This document shows positions 38,378 to 45,383 of a DNA stretch of 64,000 nt, piece by piece (position 1 is the stretch's first letter; the number at the start of each line of letters is the position of its first letter). Below the pieces are notes generated by a model. The model ran no database searches. It saw only the letters and a list, made by a program, of their open reading frames with translations, and was not told where the DNA came from. Source of the stretch: JAHEDH01 sp963745865 (GTDB lineage Bacteria > Actinomycetota > Acidimicrobiia > Spongiisociales > ZC4RG35). The translations under genes and the position numbers were made by a program. Where the stretch lies: NCBI GenBank assembly GCA_963745865.1, contig CAVUYZ010000004.1, forward strand, positions 496,001 to 560,000, in the 5' to 3' direction.

Positions 38378-38931
38378 TCCCCGTCTCCTCTCACGACCGG
38401 CTTGGTCGTCGGGAAGATCCCCAACACCAGCCCGTACCGCGTGTCGCCGCCTCGCTCCTGGTCGACGAATTCGGTGACCAGCTCGGTGAACCGCTCGACC
38501 CACTCCTCGACTCGGTCGTCGGGGATCCGAACCTGCCGAAAGGTCGAGGCTGCCGGCTTGGTGCTCTCGGGATTCGCCTCGCGCCATTTCCGTTCCTCGG
38601 CGGCGGCTTCACTGATCATCGAACGCTGGAGCCCAGCGGCCTCGGTCTCAACGGAGCCGAGCATGAAGGTTCGAGCCGAACGTGCGTAGAAGCGCTCGTC
38701 GATCGCCCGTACCCGGCGGGTCCGCTCGACCACGACCAGCCCCGCCTCGAGGAGAACGCCGCAATGGTGGGCGATCGTGCTCTTGGGTCGTCCCAGTGCA
38801 TCCGCCAGCTGTGTGACGGTGGCAGAACCGTCGGTGAGCAGGTCCAGGATCTCTGTCCTGGTCGGTTCGAGCATGATCCTGAGCTGGTCTGCGGAGAGGT
38901 CGAGGGTTGCCGGGACGAGTGTATGATCCAT
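38374..38931 (-). CDS. ArsR-type HTH transcriptional regulator
   Basis: A winged-helix regulator: LEPTRTEILDLLTDGSATVT, then LADALGRPKSTIAHHCGVLL followed by EAGLVVVERTRRVRAI, the recognition helix and wing. A roughly 100-residue effector part follows, ending in acidic residues. Two in-frame ATGs exist, at 38949 and 38931. The first falls in the promoter spacer, so 38931 is chosen. It precedes and overlaps the MFS gene, the usual arrangement for an efflux pump and its repressor. There are no metal-binding Cys motifs, so the ligand is probably organic. Confidence 0.85.
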   Translation of the reverse strand: MDHTLVPATLDLSADQLRIMLEPTRTEILDLLTDGSATVTQLADALGRPKSTIAHHCGVLLEAGLVVVERTRRVRAIDERFYARSARTFMLGSVETEAAGLQRSMISEAAAEERKWREANPESTKPAASTFRQVRIPDDRVEEWVERFTELVTEFVDQERGGDTRYGLVLGIFPTTKPVVRGDGE

Positions 38932-38969
38932 GAAGATGGAATGATCCATGATTGCGGATCATTTGTCAA
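38923..38969 (-). promoter_or_regulatory. Promoter and operator of the ArsR-MFS operon
   Basis: On the minus strand TTGACA (38969-38964) is followed after 17 bp by GATCAT (38946-38941), placing the transcript start near 38934, about 3 bases before ATG 38931. An inverted repeat ATGATCC-8 nt-GGATCAT (38941-38962) covers the spacer and -10. ATGATCCATG recurs at 38923-38932, exactly 18 bp from its copy at 38941-38950. A bound repressor would block RNA polymerase, consistent with autoregulation. Confidence 0.65.
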
Positions 38970-39013
38970 GTGGCGTCGGCGATTGTCGGATGCGGCAACT
39001 ACGGTCCACCCTG

Positions 39014-39532
39014 ATGGAGATCCGACCCGCCACCACTTCCGACGCCCGCGAGATCGCTCAGGTCCATGTCGGGAGCTGGCAGGGCGCCTATGCCCATCTC
39101 ATTCCGGCGAGCGATCTCGATCAACTCGACGTGAGCCAGTTCGAGAGCTGGCGGGCGAGACGCCTCCGGGCGATGGATCGAGCCAACTCCGAAACGCTGG
39201 TGGCCATCGACGACGACGGAATCGCCGGGTTCGTCGATGTCGGCCCGACGCGGGATGAGCACCTCGATTCGGCGCGCATCGGCGAGCTGTACGCGATATA
39301 CCTCGATCCGTCGCGCTGGGACCGCGGGTACGGGCGGTCCCTGATCGTCGAGGCGGAGTCGACCATGCGGCGTCTTGGCTTCGAGTCGGCGATGCTCTGG
39401 GTTCTCGAAGAGAATGCTCGGGCGAGATCGTTCTACGAAGCTGCCGGTTGGCGCCCCGATGGCGGTCGGCAGCTCGAGAAGATCATCAACACCGAACTGT
39501 TCGAGGTCCGGTACGCCAAAGACCTCGATTGA
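39014..39532 (+). CDS. GNAT family N-acetyltransferase
   Basis: A 172-residue acetyltransferase. It opens MEIRPATTSDAREIAQVHVG, has VGSWQGAYAHLIPASDLDQL as in the RimI-like GNAT subgroup, and the acetyl-CoA loop LYAIYLDPSRWDRGYGRSL with Q/RxxGxG-type residues. It ends with ALLWVLE-like and ARSFYEAAGWRPDG segments. The acceptor is unknown. It diverges from the ArsR gene and shares the intervening regulatory region. ATG 39014 gives the standard start. Confidence 0.85.
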   Translation: MEIRPATTSDAREIAQVHVGSWQGAYAHLIPASDLDQLDVSQFESWRARRLRAMDRANSETLVAIDDDGIAGFVDVGPTRDEHLDSARIGELYAIYLDPSRWDRGYGRSLIVEAESTMRRLGFESAMLWVLEENARARSFYEAAGWRPDGGRQLEKIINTELFEVRYAKDLD

Positions 39533-39546
39533 CGACGCCGGTGTAT

Positions 39547-39573
39547 CGGATGTGCAACCACAGTGCACATCCG
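39547..39573. promoter_or_regulatory. Perfect 10-bp inverted repeat, candidate SorC operator
   Basis: CGGATGTGCA and TGCACATCCG form an exact inverted repeat around a 7-nt ACCACAG spacer. It sits upstream of a possible promoter for the SorC gene (TTGTGT at 39586, 17 bp, TAGGTT at 39609) and 84 bp before its GTG. A 27-bp dyad in front of a SorC/DeoR-type regulator of a sugar operon is a natural operator. A terminator for the GNAT gene is the alternative, but no U-run follows on either strand. Confidence 0.55.
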
Positions 39574-39657
39574 TGAATGCGGCCCTTGTGTCGACCTCAT
39601 CGCACCCATAGGTTCCGGGATGGCACGAAGTCCCACGGACGAGGAGGAGGGTGGCGA

Positions 39658-40638
39658 GTGACCAGCGAAGAGCGTCTCGAGTACCTGGGCCAGATCGCTG
39701 CCTGGTATTACGAAGACGATCTCGACCAGGTCGACATCGGACGGCGGATCGGCAAATCCCGCTCGATGGTCTCCCGCTTGCTGCAGGAGGCCAGGGACGA
39801 AGGGCTCGTCCAGGTCCGCGTTCGATACCCGTTGCGTCGCGACACCATTCTCGAGAGCGAGCTCGTTGAGACGTTCGGGCTGGACAACGCCTGGGTGCTG
39901 GCCAGCGCCGAGGACCTCGACTATGACGCGATGCTCAGGAGACTCGGGAGACTGGCGTCACGCGCACTCGAGCGCAGACTCCACTCCCGGATGCGCGTGA
40001 CGGTCGGTTGGGGTGCGTCACTGCATCATGTGACCCGGGCCATGCCCGAGATCCAGCTCGATGATGTGATGGTCTTGCAGGTCATGGGAACGGTCGGCGA
40101 TGGTGACCCGGCGATCGACGGAGCCGATCTCGCTCGCCGTCTCGCCACACGGCTCAATGGTGACTTCCGGTCACTCTCCGCCCCGCTATTCGTCGACCGG
40201 GACGGGACTGCCCAGTCGCTGCTCAAGGACCGGACCATCGCCGCCACACTCGAGATGGCCAAGACCGCACAGGTGGCGATCACCGGAATCGGAAGCATCG
40301 ACTCGAGCCTGTCTGGGCTGCGTCGCGCCGGATACTTCAGCGACTCCGAGCTCGAGGATCTTCGCCGAGTCGGCGTCGTCGGTGACCTCATGGGCTATCT
40401 GATGGACGAGGAGGGAACCGTTGTCGACATCCCACAGAACAGAAGGGTCGTGGCTATGCGCCCCGAGGACCTCACCGCCATCGACACCGTGATCGCCGTT
40501 GCTGGAGGGGCGCAAGGCGGCGGCGATCCTGGCAGCACTCCGTGCCAGATACATCGACGTTCTGGTCACGGATCGGCGGCTTCCGAAGCACTTCTCGCAC
40601 TGAACCATACACCCAACGATCTCTCGGGAGTCACCTAG
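39658..40638 (+). CDS. SorC/DeoR family sugar-responsive transcriptional regulator, frameshifted
   Basis: An N-terminal HTH (EERLEYLGQIAAWYYEDDLD, QVDIGRRIGKSRSMVSRLLQ) is followed by the SorC effector-binding domain, with RVTVGWGASLHHVTRAMPEI, LQVMGTVGDGD, and VGDLMGYLMDEEGTVVD. Two compensating indels near 40505 and 40570 disrupt a stretch that otherwise reads GGRKAAAILAALRARYIDVL as expected. The stop is adjacent to the gutM start. It is the likely regulator of the PTS genes that follow, with a sugar or polyol phosphate as effector (inference). Confidence 0.85.
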   Translation: MTSEERLEYLGQIAAWYYEDDLDQVDIGRRIGKSRSMVSRLLQEARDEGLVQVRVRYPLRRDTILESELVETFGLDNAWVLASAEDLDYDAMLRRLGRLASRALERRLHSRMRVTVGWGASLHHVTRAMPEIQLDDVMVLQVMGTVGDGDPAIDGADLARRLATRLNGDFRSLSAPLFVDRDGTAQSLLKDRTIAATLEMAKTAQVAITGIGSIDSSLSGLRRAGYFSDSELEDLRRVGVVGDLMGYLMDEEGTVVDIPQNRRVVAMRPEDLTAIDTVIAVAGGAQGGGDPGSTPCQIHRRSGHGSAASEALLALNHTPNDLSGVT

Positions 40639-41070
40639 ATGTTCGAACCAACCACCCTCGCGATCATCGGCGCTCTGGCCGGCGTCTGGGCGATCCAGGT
40701 CTTCCTCTCGACGATGCAGATGAGGCGCTTCCACAAGCGCTCGCAGCAGTTGAGGCGGCTCGGAGCCCACATGGCCGTCGGCCTGGCCGGAAACATGTAC
40801 CGCCGCAAGGTCTACGCGGTTGTCGTCGTTGATGCGGCTGGCACGGTGGTGGCCGCCGAGTACCTGTCCGGATTCACCATCTTCGCCAACCTGCTTCCTG
40901 TCCCGTCGATGGAAGGCAGGGACGTCTGGGAGATCGGGCGGGGGACGCCGCCCCCGGACATCCCTGCCAAGACCTGGTCGGCGATCGATCACGCGGCCGG
41001 GTTTCTCCGCAAGAAGACCGACCCGGTACGGGCGGCAGCGGAGGAGCGCAATACGGAGGAGGTTGGATGA
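40639..41070 (+). CDS. gutM: Glucitol operon activator-like protein GutM
   Basis: A 143-residue protein with an N-terminal membrane-like helix (LAIIGALAGVWAIQVFLSTM) and the conserved run MRRFHKRSQQLRRLGAHMAV then GLAGNMYRRKVYAVVV, diagnostic of GutM/SrlM. In enterobacteria GutM is an ancillary activator of the sorbitol operon. Here it lies directly after the SorC gene and 78 bp before the EIIC gene. Confidence 0.85.
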   Translation: MFEPTTLAIIGALAGVWAIQVFLSTMQMRRFHKRSQQLRRLGAHMAVGLAGNMYRRKVYAVVVVDAAGTVVAAEYLSGFTIFANLLPVPSMEGRDVWEIGRGTPPPDIPAKTWSAIDHAAGFLRKKTDPVRAAAEERNTEEVG

Positions 41071-41148
41071 CCTGAGCTTCAGTCGGGGGAGGAGGAGGCC
41101 GGAACAGGGATCCGGTGAGACGTTGTTGTTGTCGACGACAGGAGAATC

Positions 41149-41697
41149 ATGTTCGATGTATTGGCCTCATGGGCCGAGGAATTCATAAGTTGGTTTCAGA
41201 GAGGAGCAGAGACCTTCAGTGGTCTGGTTGTCGGGATCATCCCGCTCCTGATCGTGCTGTTGACGGCAGTCAACGCATTGATCGCTCTCATCGGCCCCGA
41301 ACGAGTGAACAAGTTCGGCGAGTGGGCGGGCCGCGAGGGCTTCGTATACACGCCGATCCGTTACCTCGTGTGGCCGGTCATCTCGGTATTCGTGCTCACG
41401 AACCCGATGGCATACACCAACGGATCGTTCCTACCCGAGAAATACAAGCCGGGGTTCTACGACTCGGCAGTCTCATTCGTTCACCCCCCACTCGGGATAT
41501 TCCCGCACGTCAACCCAGGAGAGTTCTTCGTCTGGGGCGGCATCCTCGCCGGGATCACCGAATTGGGTCTCGACGAATCGGCGCTCGCGGTCCGGTATCT
41601 GATCACGGGCTTCATCGTGATCTACATCCGGGGCGTCGTGACCGAGCGGATCACCGCCATCATGTGGAATCGCGATTCCGACACGGTCGCGGCCTGA
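41149..41697 (+). CDS. srlA: PTS glucitol/sorbitol EIIC component
   Basis: A 182-residue membrane protein. It has WAEEFISWFQRGAETFSGLV, VGIIPLLIVLLTAVNALIAL and PERVNKFGEWAGREGFVYTP, then LTNPMAYTNGSFLPEKYKPG, which includes the conserved PMAYTxGxFLPE of the glucitol family. It forms the first part of the polyol translocation channel. It is preceded by GGAGAATC and followed at 16 bp by the second channel gene. Confidence 0.93.
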   Translation: MFDVLASWAEEFISWFQRGAETFSGLVVGIIPLLIVLLTAVNALIALIGPERVNKFGEWAGREGFVYTPIRYLVWPVISVFVLTNPMAYTNGSFLPEKYKPGFYDSAVSFVHPPLGIFPHVNPGEFFVWGGILAGITELGLDESALAVRYLITGFIVIYIRGVVTERITAIMWNRDSDTVAA

Positions 41698-41713
41698 GGC
41701 GGAGGGAGAACGT

Positions 41714-42244
41714 ATGAATCAGTTCATCACACGAATCGGGAAGAGCGTCGGCCACATCGTTGGCATCCTGTACCAGGCAGGTCGCGATGCCATCGACATG
41801 GTCATCAAGAACGTCCTTCCGTTCATTGCATTCATCGCCTTCATCATCGGGCTGATCCTGGAGACGGGTATTGGCGAAGCCTTCGCCGACGCGCTCTCCG
41901 GTCTTGCCAGCAGCCTCCCAGGGTTGCTCCTCATGTCGGTCATCATCGGTCTTCCGGTGTTGTCTCCCTTGTTGGGCCCTGGTGCGGTCATCGCCCAGGT
42001 GATCGGTGTGCTACTGGGAACCGAGATCGGCGCAGGCGATCTCGATCCGGCGTTGGCGCTGCCCGCTCTGTGGGCGATCAACCCCCAGGTCGGCTGCGAC
42101 TTCATCCCGGTCGGTTTGGCACTCGGAGATGCAGAGCCTGAGACTGTGGAGGTGGGTGTGCCCGCGGTTCTGTTCAGCCGCATGATCACCGGTCCGTTGG
42201 CCGTTGTGATTGGATGGTTGTTCAGCTTCGGGCTGTACAGCTAG
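41714..42244 (+). CDS. PTS glucitol/sorbitol EIIC' (C-terminal half of SrlE type)
   Basis: A 176-residue membrane protein equivalent to the C-terminal domain of E. coli SrlE. Typical segments are NVLPFIAFIAFIIGLILETG, LPVLSPLLGPGAVIAQVIGV, and LPALWAINPQVGCDFIPVGL. In E. coli this domain is fused to EIIB; here EIIB is a separate downstream gene. GGAGGGAGAAC precedes the ATG. Confidence 0.88.
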   Translation: MNQFITRIGKSVGHIVGILYQAGRDAIDMVIKNVLPFIAFIAFIIGLILETGIGEAFADALSGLASSLPGLLLMSVIIGLPVLSPLLGPGAVIAQVIGVLLGTEIGAGDLDPALALPALWAINPQVGCDFIPVGLALGDAEPETVEVGVPAVLFSRMITGPLAVVIGWLFSFGLYS

Positions 42245-42269
42245 ACCAGAGAGGAAGGTGAGGACGGCG

Positions 42270-42845
42270 ATGGCGCTGTTCGACAGGTTCAAGAAGAAGA
42301 CCGAAGACCTGGCAGACCAGGTCGAGGAACTGGCCGACACGTCGACCTCCGATGCCGAGGAGATGGCAGCGGACGTGGTCGAGGAAACCTCGGAGGTCGT
42401 CGACGACCTCCGGGACGATGCTTCCGAGTCAGAGTCCGAGGCAACCTCGGACGCGGCACCGGTGGCGTCCGGCGAGTACCGCAAGGTCCACATCGCCAAG
42501 GGCATGAAGGGATGGGGCGTCGGCTTCGACGTCAAGCCCGAGCCCGGAAAGGACCTGATCTACTCGGTCACGGGTGGCGGGATTCATCCCGTGGCCCAGC
42601 GCATCGCCGACCTCACCGGAGGCAGGACATTCGATGGGTTCAAGTCGAAGGCCAACTTCGACGAGATCGCCGTGGCGGTCATCGACTGTGGCGGGACCGC
42701 CCGCATCGGCGTGTATCCGATGAAGGGGGTCCTGACGGTCGACGTCCACGGAGCCAGCCCATCGGGGCCGTTGATGCGGTTCATCAACGAGGAGAACTTC
42801 GTGTCCGGGGTGACCGTCGACGACATCACGGTGGTGGGAGAATGA
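42270..42845 (+). CDS. PTS glucitol/sorbitol EIIB component with acidic N-terminal extension
   Basis: A 191-residue protein. Residues 1-65 are a charged, Ala/Glu/Asp-rich helical or disordered extension. Residues 70-190 are the EIIB-Gut domain, including GMKGWGVGFDVKPEPG, GGGIHPVAQRIADLTGG, and the phosphorylated Cys in AVIDCGGTARIGVYPMKGVL. It accepts phosphate from EIIA and passes it to the incoming polyol. The stand-alone state and the acidic extension distinguish it from the fused SrlE of enterobacteria. Confidence 0.88.
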   Translation: MALFDRFKKKTEDLADQVEELADTSTSDAEEMAADVVEETSEVVDDLRDDASESESEATSDAAPVASGEYRKVHIAKGMKGWGVGFDVKPEPGKDLIYSVTGGGIHPVAQRIADLTGGRTFDGFKSKANFDEIAVAVIDCGGTARIGVYPMKGVLTVDVHGASPSGPLMRFINEENFVSGVTVDDITVVGE

Positions 42846-42888
42846 GTGGGGACGGGAGGTCGCAGCGCGACCTCCCGTCGCGCCCCTC

Positions 42889-43257
42889 ATGACGGTCATC
42901 TATCAGACCGAGGTCACGTCGGTCGGCCCGATGGCCATCGAATTCGCGGCAGAGGGCATCCTCGTCCTCTTCGGAAGCAACGCTCCCGAAGAGCTCCACG
43001 AGTTCGCCATCATTCACGAGCATTCACCGAACGCGCGTGACGTTGCCCCTGGCGACGTCGTCGAGATCGGTGGCGCCTCCTTCGAGGTGACCGGAGTCGG
43101 TGAGGTCGCAAACGAGAACCTCAGGAACCTCGGCCACATCGTCGTCAAGTTCAATGGATTGGCCGAGACGGAGCTTCCGGGAGAGGTGAGTGTCACCCCG
43201 GGAGTGATCCCCGACATAGGACCAGGGACACTCTTCAGGATTCTTTCAAAGGACTGA
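42889..43257 (+). CDS. srlB: PTS glucitol/sorbitol EIIA component
   Basis: A 122-residue soluble EIIA-Gut. It has VTSVGPMAIEFAAEGILVLF, APEELHEFAIIHEHS with the active His, and VAPGDVVEIGGASFEVTGVG followed by GHIVVKFNG. It receives phosphate from HPr and delivers it to EIIB. It begins 43 bp after the EIIB gene and ends 2 bp before the oxidoreductase gene. Confidence 0.92.
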   Translation: MTVIYQTEVTSVGPMAIEFAAEGILVLFGSNAPEELHEFAIIHEHSPNARDVAPGDVVEIGGASFEVTGVGEVANENLRNLGHIVVKFNGLAETELPGEVSVTPGVIPDIGPGTLFRILSKD

Positions 43258-43259
43258 TC

Positions 43260-44540
43260 ATGCTGTTGCCAGAACTCAAGGAACTCGATGCCGCCGGACT
43301 CAACATCGACGTCGGCCTGGTGGGCGCTGGCCAGATGGGAGAGGGCCTGGTCGCCCAGATGGAGTTGATGTACGGGATGCGGGCCGCAGCCGTCGCCGAC
43401 GTCCGCCCCGGTCGAGCGAAGGAAGTGCTGCTCGGTGCCGGGGTCGACGTGTCCGACATCGTCGAGACCGACGACACCGATCGTGCTGCTGAAGCCATCG
43501 CGGACGGCAAGCGAGTTGCGTCGGTCAATGCGGCCGTGACCTGGACCGAGCCAGTGGACGTGACGGTCGAGGCCACCGGGGTCCCTGAGGTCGGCGCCCG
43601 GGTGGCCTACGACGCGATCCTCGCCCGGCGCCACGTGTTGCAGATGAATGTCGAGACCGATGCGACGGTTGGATACGTCCTTCGCCGCATGGCGAACGCG
43701 GCGGGGGTGGTCTACACGCTCACCTCGGGTGACGAGCCCGGAGCGACGATGGAGTTGTACGATTTCGCCGCCAGTCTCGGGTTCGAGGTGATCTGTGCCG
43801 GAAAGGGAAAGAACAACCCGCTCGATCGGACGGCCACACCCGACACCGTGGCCGATCGTGCGGCCCAACAGAACATGAATCCCAAGATGCTCGCCTCCTT
43901 CGTGGACGGCACCAAGACCATGGTGGAGATGACCTCGCTTGCCAATGCCACCGGCTTCGTGCCCGACGTGCGGGGGATGCACGGGCCCGAGGTGACTCCC
44001 AAGACCATTGCCGACGTCTATTCGCCGGTTGCCAATGGGGGCGTCCTGGAATCCACGGGCGTGGTGGAGTACGGGCGGGGGATCGCTCCCGGCGTGTTCG
44101 TTGTCTTCACAACGGATCAACCGAAGCTGGTTCGCGATCTCAAGTATCTGTCGATGGGAGATGGCCCCTACTGGGCGCTGTACCGCCCGTATCACCTCAC
44201 ATCGCTCGAGACCCCGATCTCGATTGCGAGGGCGGTACTCAAGGGCGAGACCACCGTCGCCACCGACACGCCTCCCACCGCCGAGACCATCACCGTGGCC
44301 AAGCGCGACCTCTCCGAGGGTGAGACGATCGACGCGCTCGGCGGATTCACGGTGTTCGGCATGATCGAGAGCGCCGCCGTTTCTCGAGAGAACGGGTTCC
44401 TGCCGCTCGGGCTCGCGCCCGGAGCTGTGCTCACGCGGTCGGTTCCTCAGGGCGAACCGCTCACCTACGCCGATGTCGAACTCGACGAGTCTTCGATCAT
44501 CCTGCATCTCAGACGCCTTCAAGATCTCGATGTCGCGTGA
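43260..44540 (+). CDS. COG4091-type NAD(P)-dependent oxidoreductase with SAF domain
   Basis: A 426-residue protein. The Rossmann fold opens with VGLVGAGQMGEGLVAQMELM and continues through TVEATGVPEVGARVAYDAIL. The middle has GFEVICAGKGKNNPL and FVDGTKTMVEMTSLANATGF. A C-terminal SAF-like region follows (KRDLSEGETIDALGGFTVFG to TRSVPQGEPLTYADVELDE). The group is annotated as predicted homoserine dehydrogenase but its natural role is different and often linked to sugar catabolism. Placed between EIIA and HPr, where E. coli has the SrlD dehydrogenase, it probably oxidises or otherwise processes the imported polyol phosphate (inference). Confidence 0.75.
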   Translation: MLLPELKELDAAGLNIDVGLVGAGQMGEGLVAQMELMYGMRAAAVADVRPGRAKEVLLGAGVDVSDIVETDDTDRAAEAIADGKRVASVNAAVTWTEPVDVTVEATGVPEVGARVAYDAILARRHVLQMNVETDATVGYVLRRMANAAGVVYTLTSGDEPGATMELYDFAASLGFEVICAGKGKNNPLDRTATPDTVADRAAQQNMNPKMLASFVDGTKTMVEMTSLANATGFVPDVRGMHGPEVTPKTIADVYSPVANGGVLESTGVVEYGRGIAPGVFVVFTTDQPKLVRDLKYLSMGDGPYWALYRPYHLTSLETPISIARAVLKGETTVATDTPPTAETITVAKRDLSEGETIDALGGFTVFGMIESAAVSRENGFLPLGLAPGAVLTRSVPQGEPLTYADVELDESSIILHLRRLQDLDVA

Positions 44541-45117
44541 CCTCGAGAGGTGATTCCGGCGGTGTTCTGTCACGGCTCATGCAGCGGTCGGTGGACCGGG
44601 CGATGGAGATGCAGCCCAGGCGGACCGGGCGGGTCAGAGATGACCTGTTGTATGCCGCTCCAGGCAGTCGTGAGGTCGTTGCCGGGATCGCCGAACGCCG
44701 GTCGCCGTTTGGTCGATGGTCGGCTGGCGCCACGAACGTTGGGAGCGATCGCTGTCCGGCGGAACGATGCGACGGTGACCGTCACCGAACCCGGCTGTCG
44801 ATCTCGGGGTGATCGACAATCGGATGCTCGAGACCGTGTCGTTCGACGTTGGCGGCTGGTGGTCCGGGCCGCTGGCCCACGGACAGGCTGCGATTCGGTG
44901 CTGGCCGCCGGGACTGATCTCGATCGGAGGCGTTTTCGATCCGGTCCGGTCGTTGGCCGAGCACATACCCCAGATCGTCGACAAACCCAGCGCCAACGCG
45001 ATTGTGTTGTCGGATGACGGCTCGTGTGTGTCGATCGCCGACACGATCGACCGAGCGATCGTGGCGGTCGAAGTCGCCGAGCATGCAGCACTGATGGAAT
45101 CGAGGAGGAGACCATGA
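44537..45117 (+). CDS. Unrecognised protein in the PTS operon, frameshifted
   Basis: A GTG at 44537 overlaps the upstream stop (GTGA) and the end at 45117 overlaps the HPr start (ATGA), so this is a genuine gene of about 190 residues. Two frame changes, near 44735 and 44797, join RRTGRVRDDLLYAAPGSREV, TLGAIAVRRNDATVTVTEP and VDLGVIDNRMLETVSFDVGG. The C-terminal SIADTIDRAIVAVEVAEHAA slightly resembles the end of class II aldolases, but the metal His motifs of that family were not found. Placement suggests a step in polyol phosphate metabolism or PTS assembly. Confidence 0.55.
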
Positions 45118-45383
45118 AGCAAGCGACGATCACCGTGACGAACGAGGTAGGGCTCCATGCTCGCCCCGCAGCCACATTCGTCAAGAAGGCCGCCGGCTTC
45201 GAGAGCGACATCACCATCACCAACCTGACCAGATCGAGCGATCCGGTCAATGCCAAGTCCGTGGTATCTGTCTTCAAGGCGGCCGTTGCTCAGAACCACG
45301 AGATACAGCTTTCGGCAGACGGACCGGACGAGGATGAGGCGATCGCTGCGCTCGTGGAGCTCATCGAGTCCTTGTCCGAATGA
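45114..45383 (+). CDS. ptsH: Phosphocarrier protein HPr
   Basis: An 89-residue HPr. The active His is in EVGLHARPAATFVKKAAGFE and the regulatory-type Ser region is in VNAKSVVSVFKAAVAQNHEI. It overlaps the gene before it and the Enzyme I gene after it by 4 bp each, so HPr and Enzyme I are made together with the glucitol EII proteins. It carries phosphate from Enzyme I to EIIA. Confidence 0.92.
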   Translation: MKQATITVTNEVGLHARPAATFVKKAAGFESDITITNLTRSSDPVNAKSVVSVFKAAVAQNHEIQLSADGPDEDEAIAALVELIESLSE

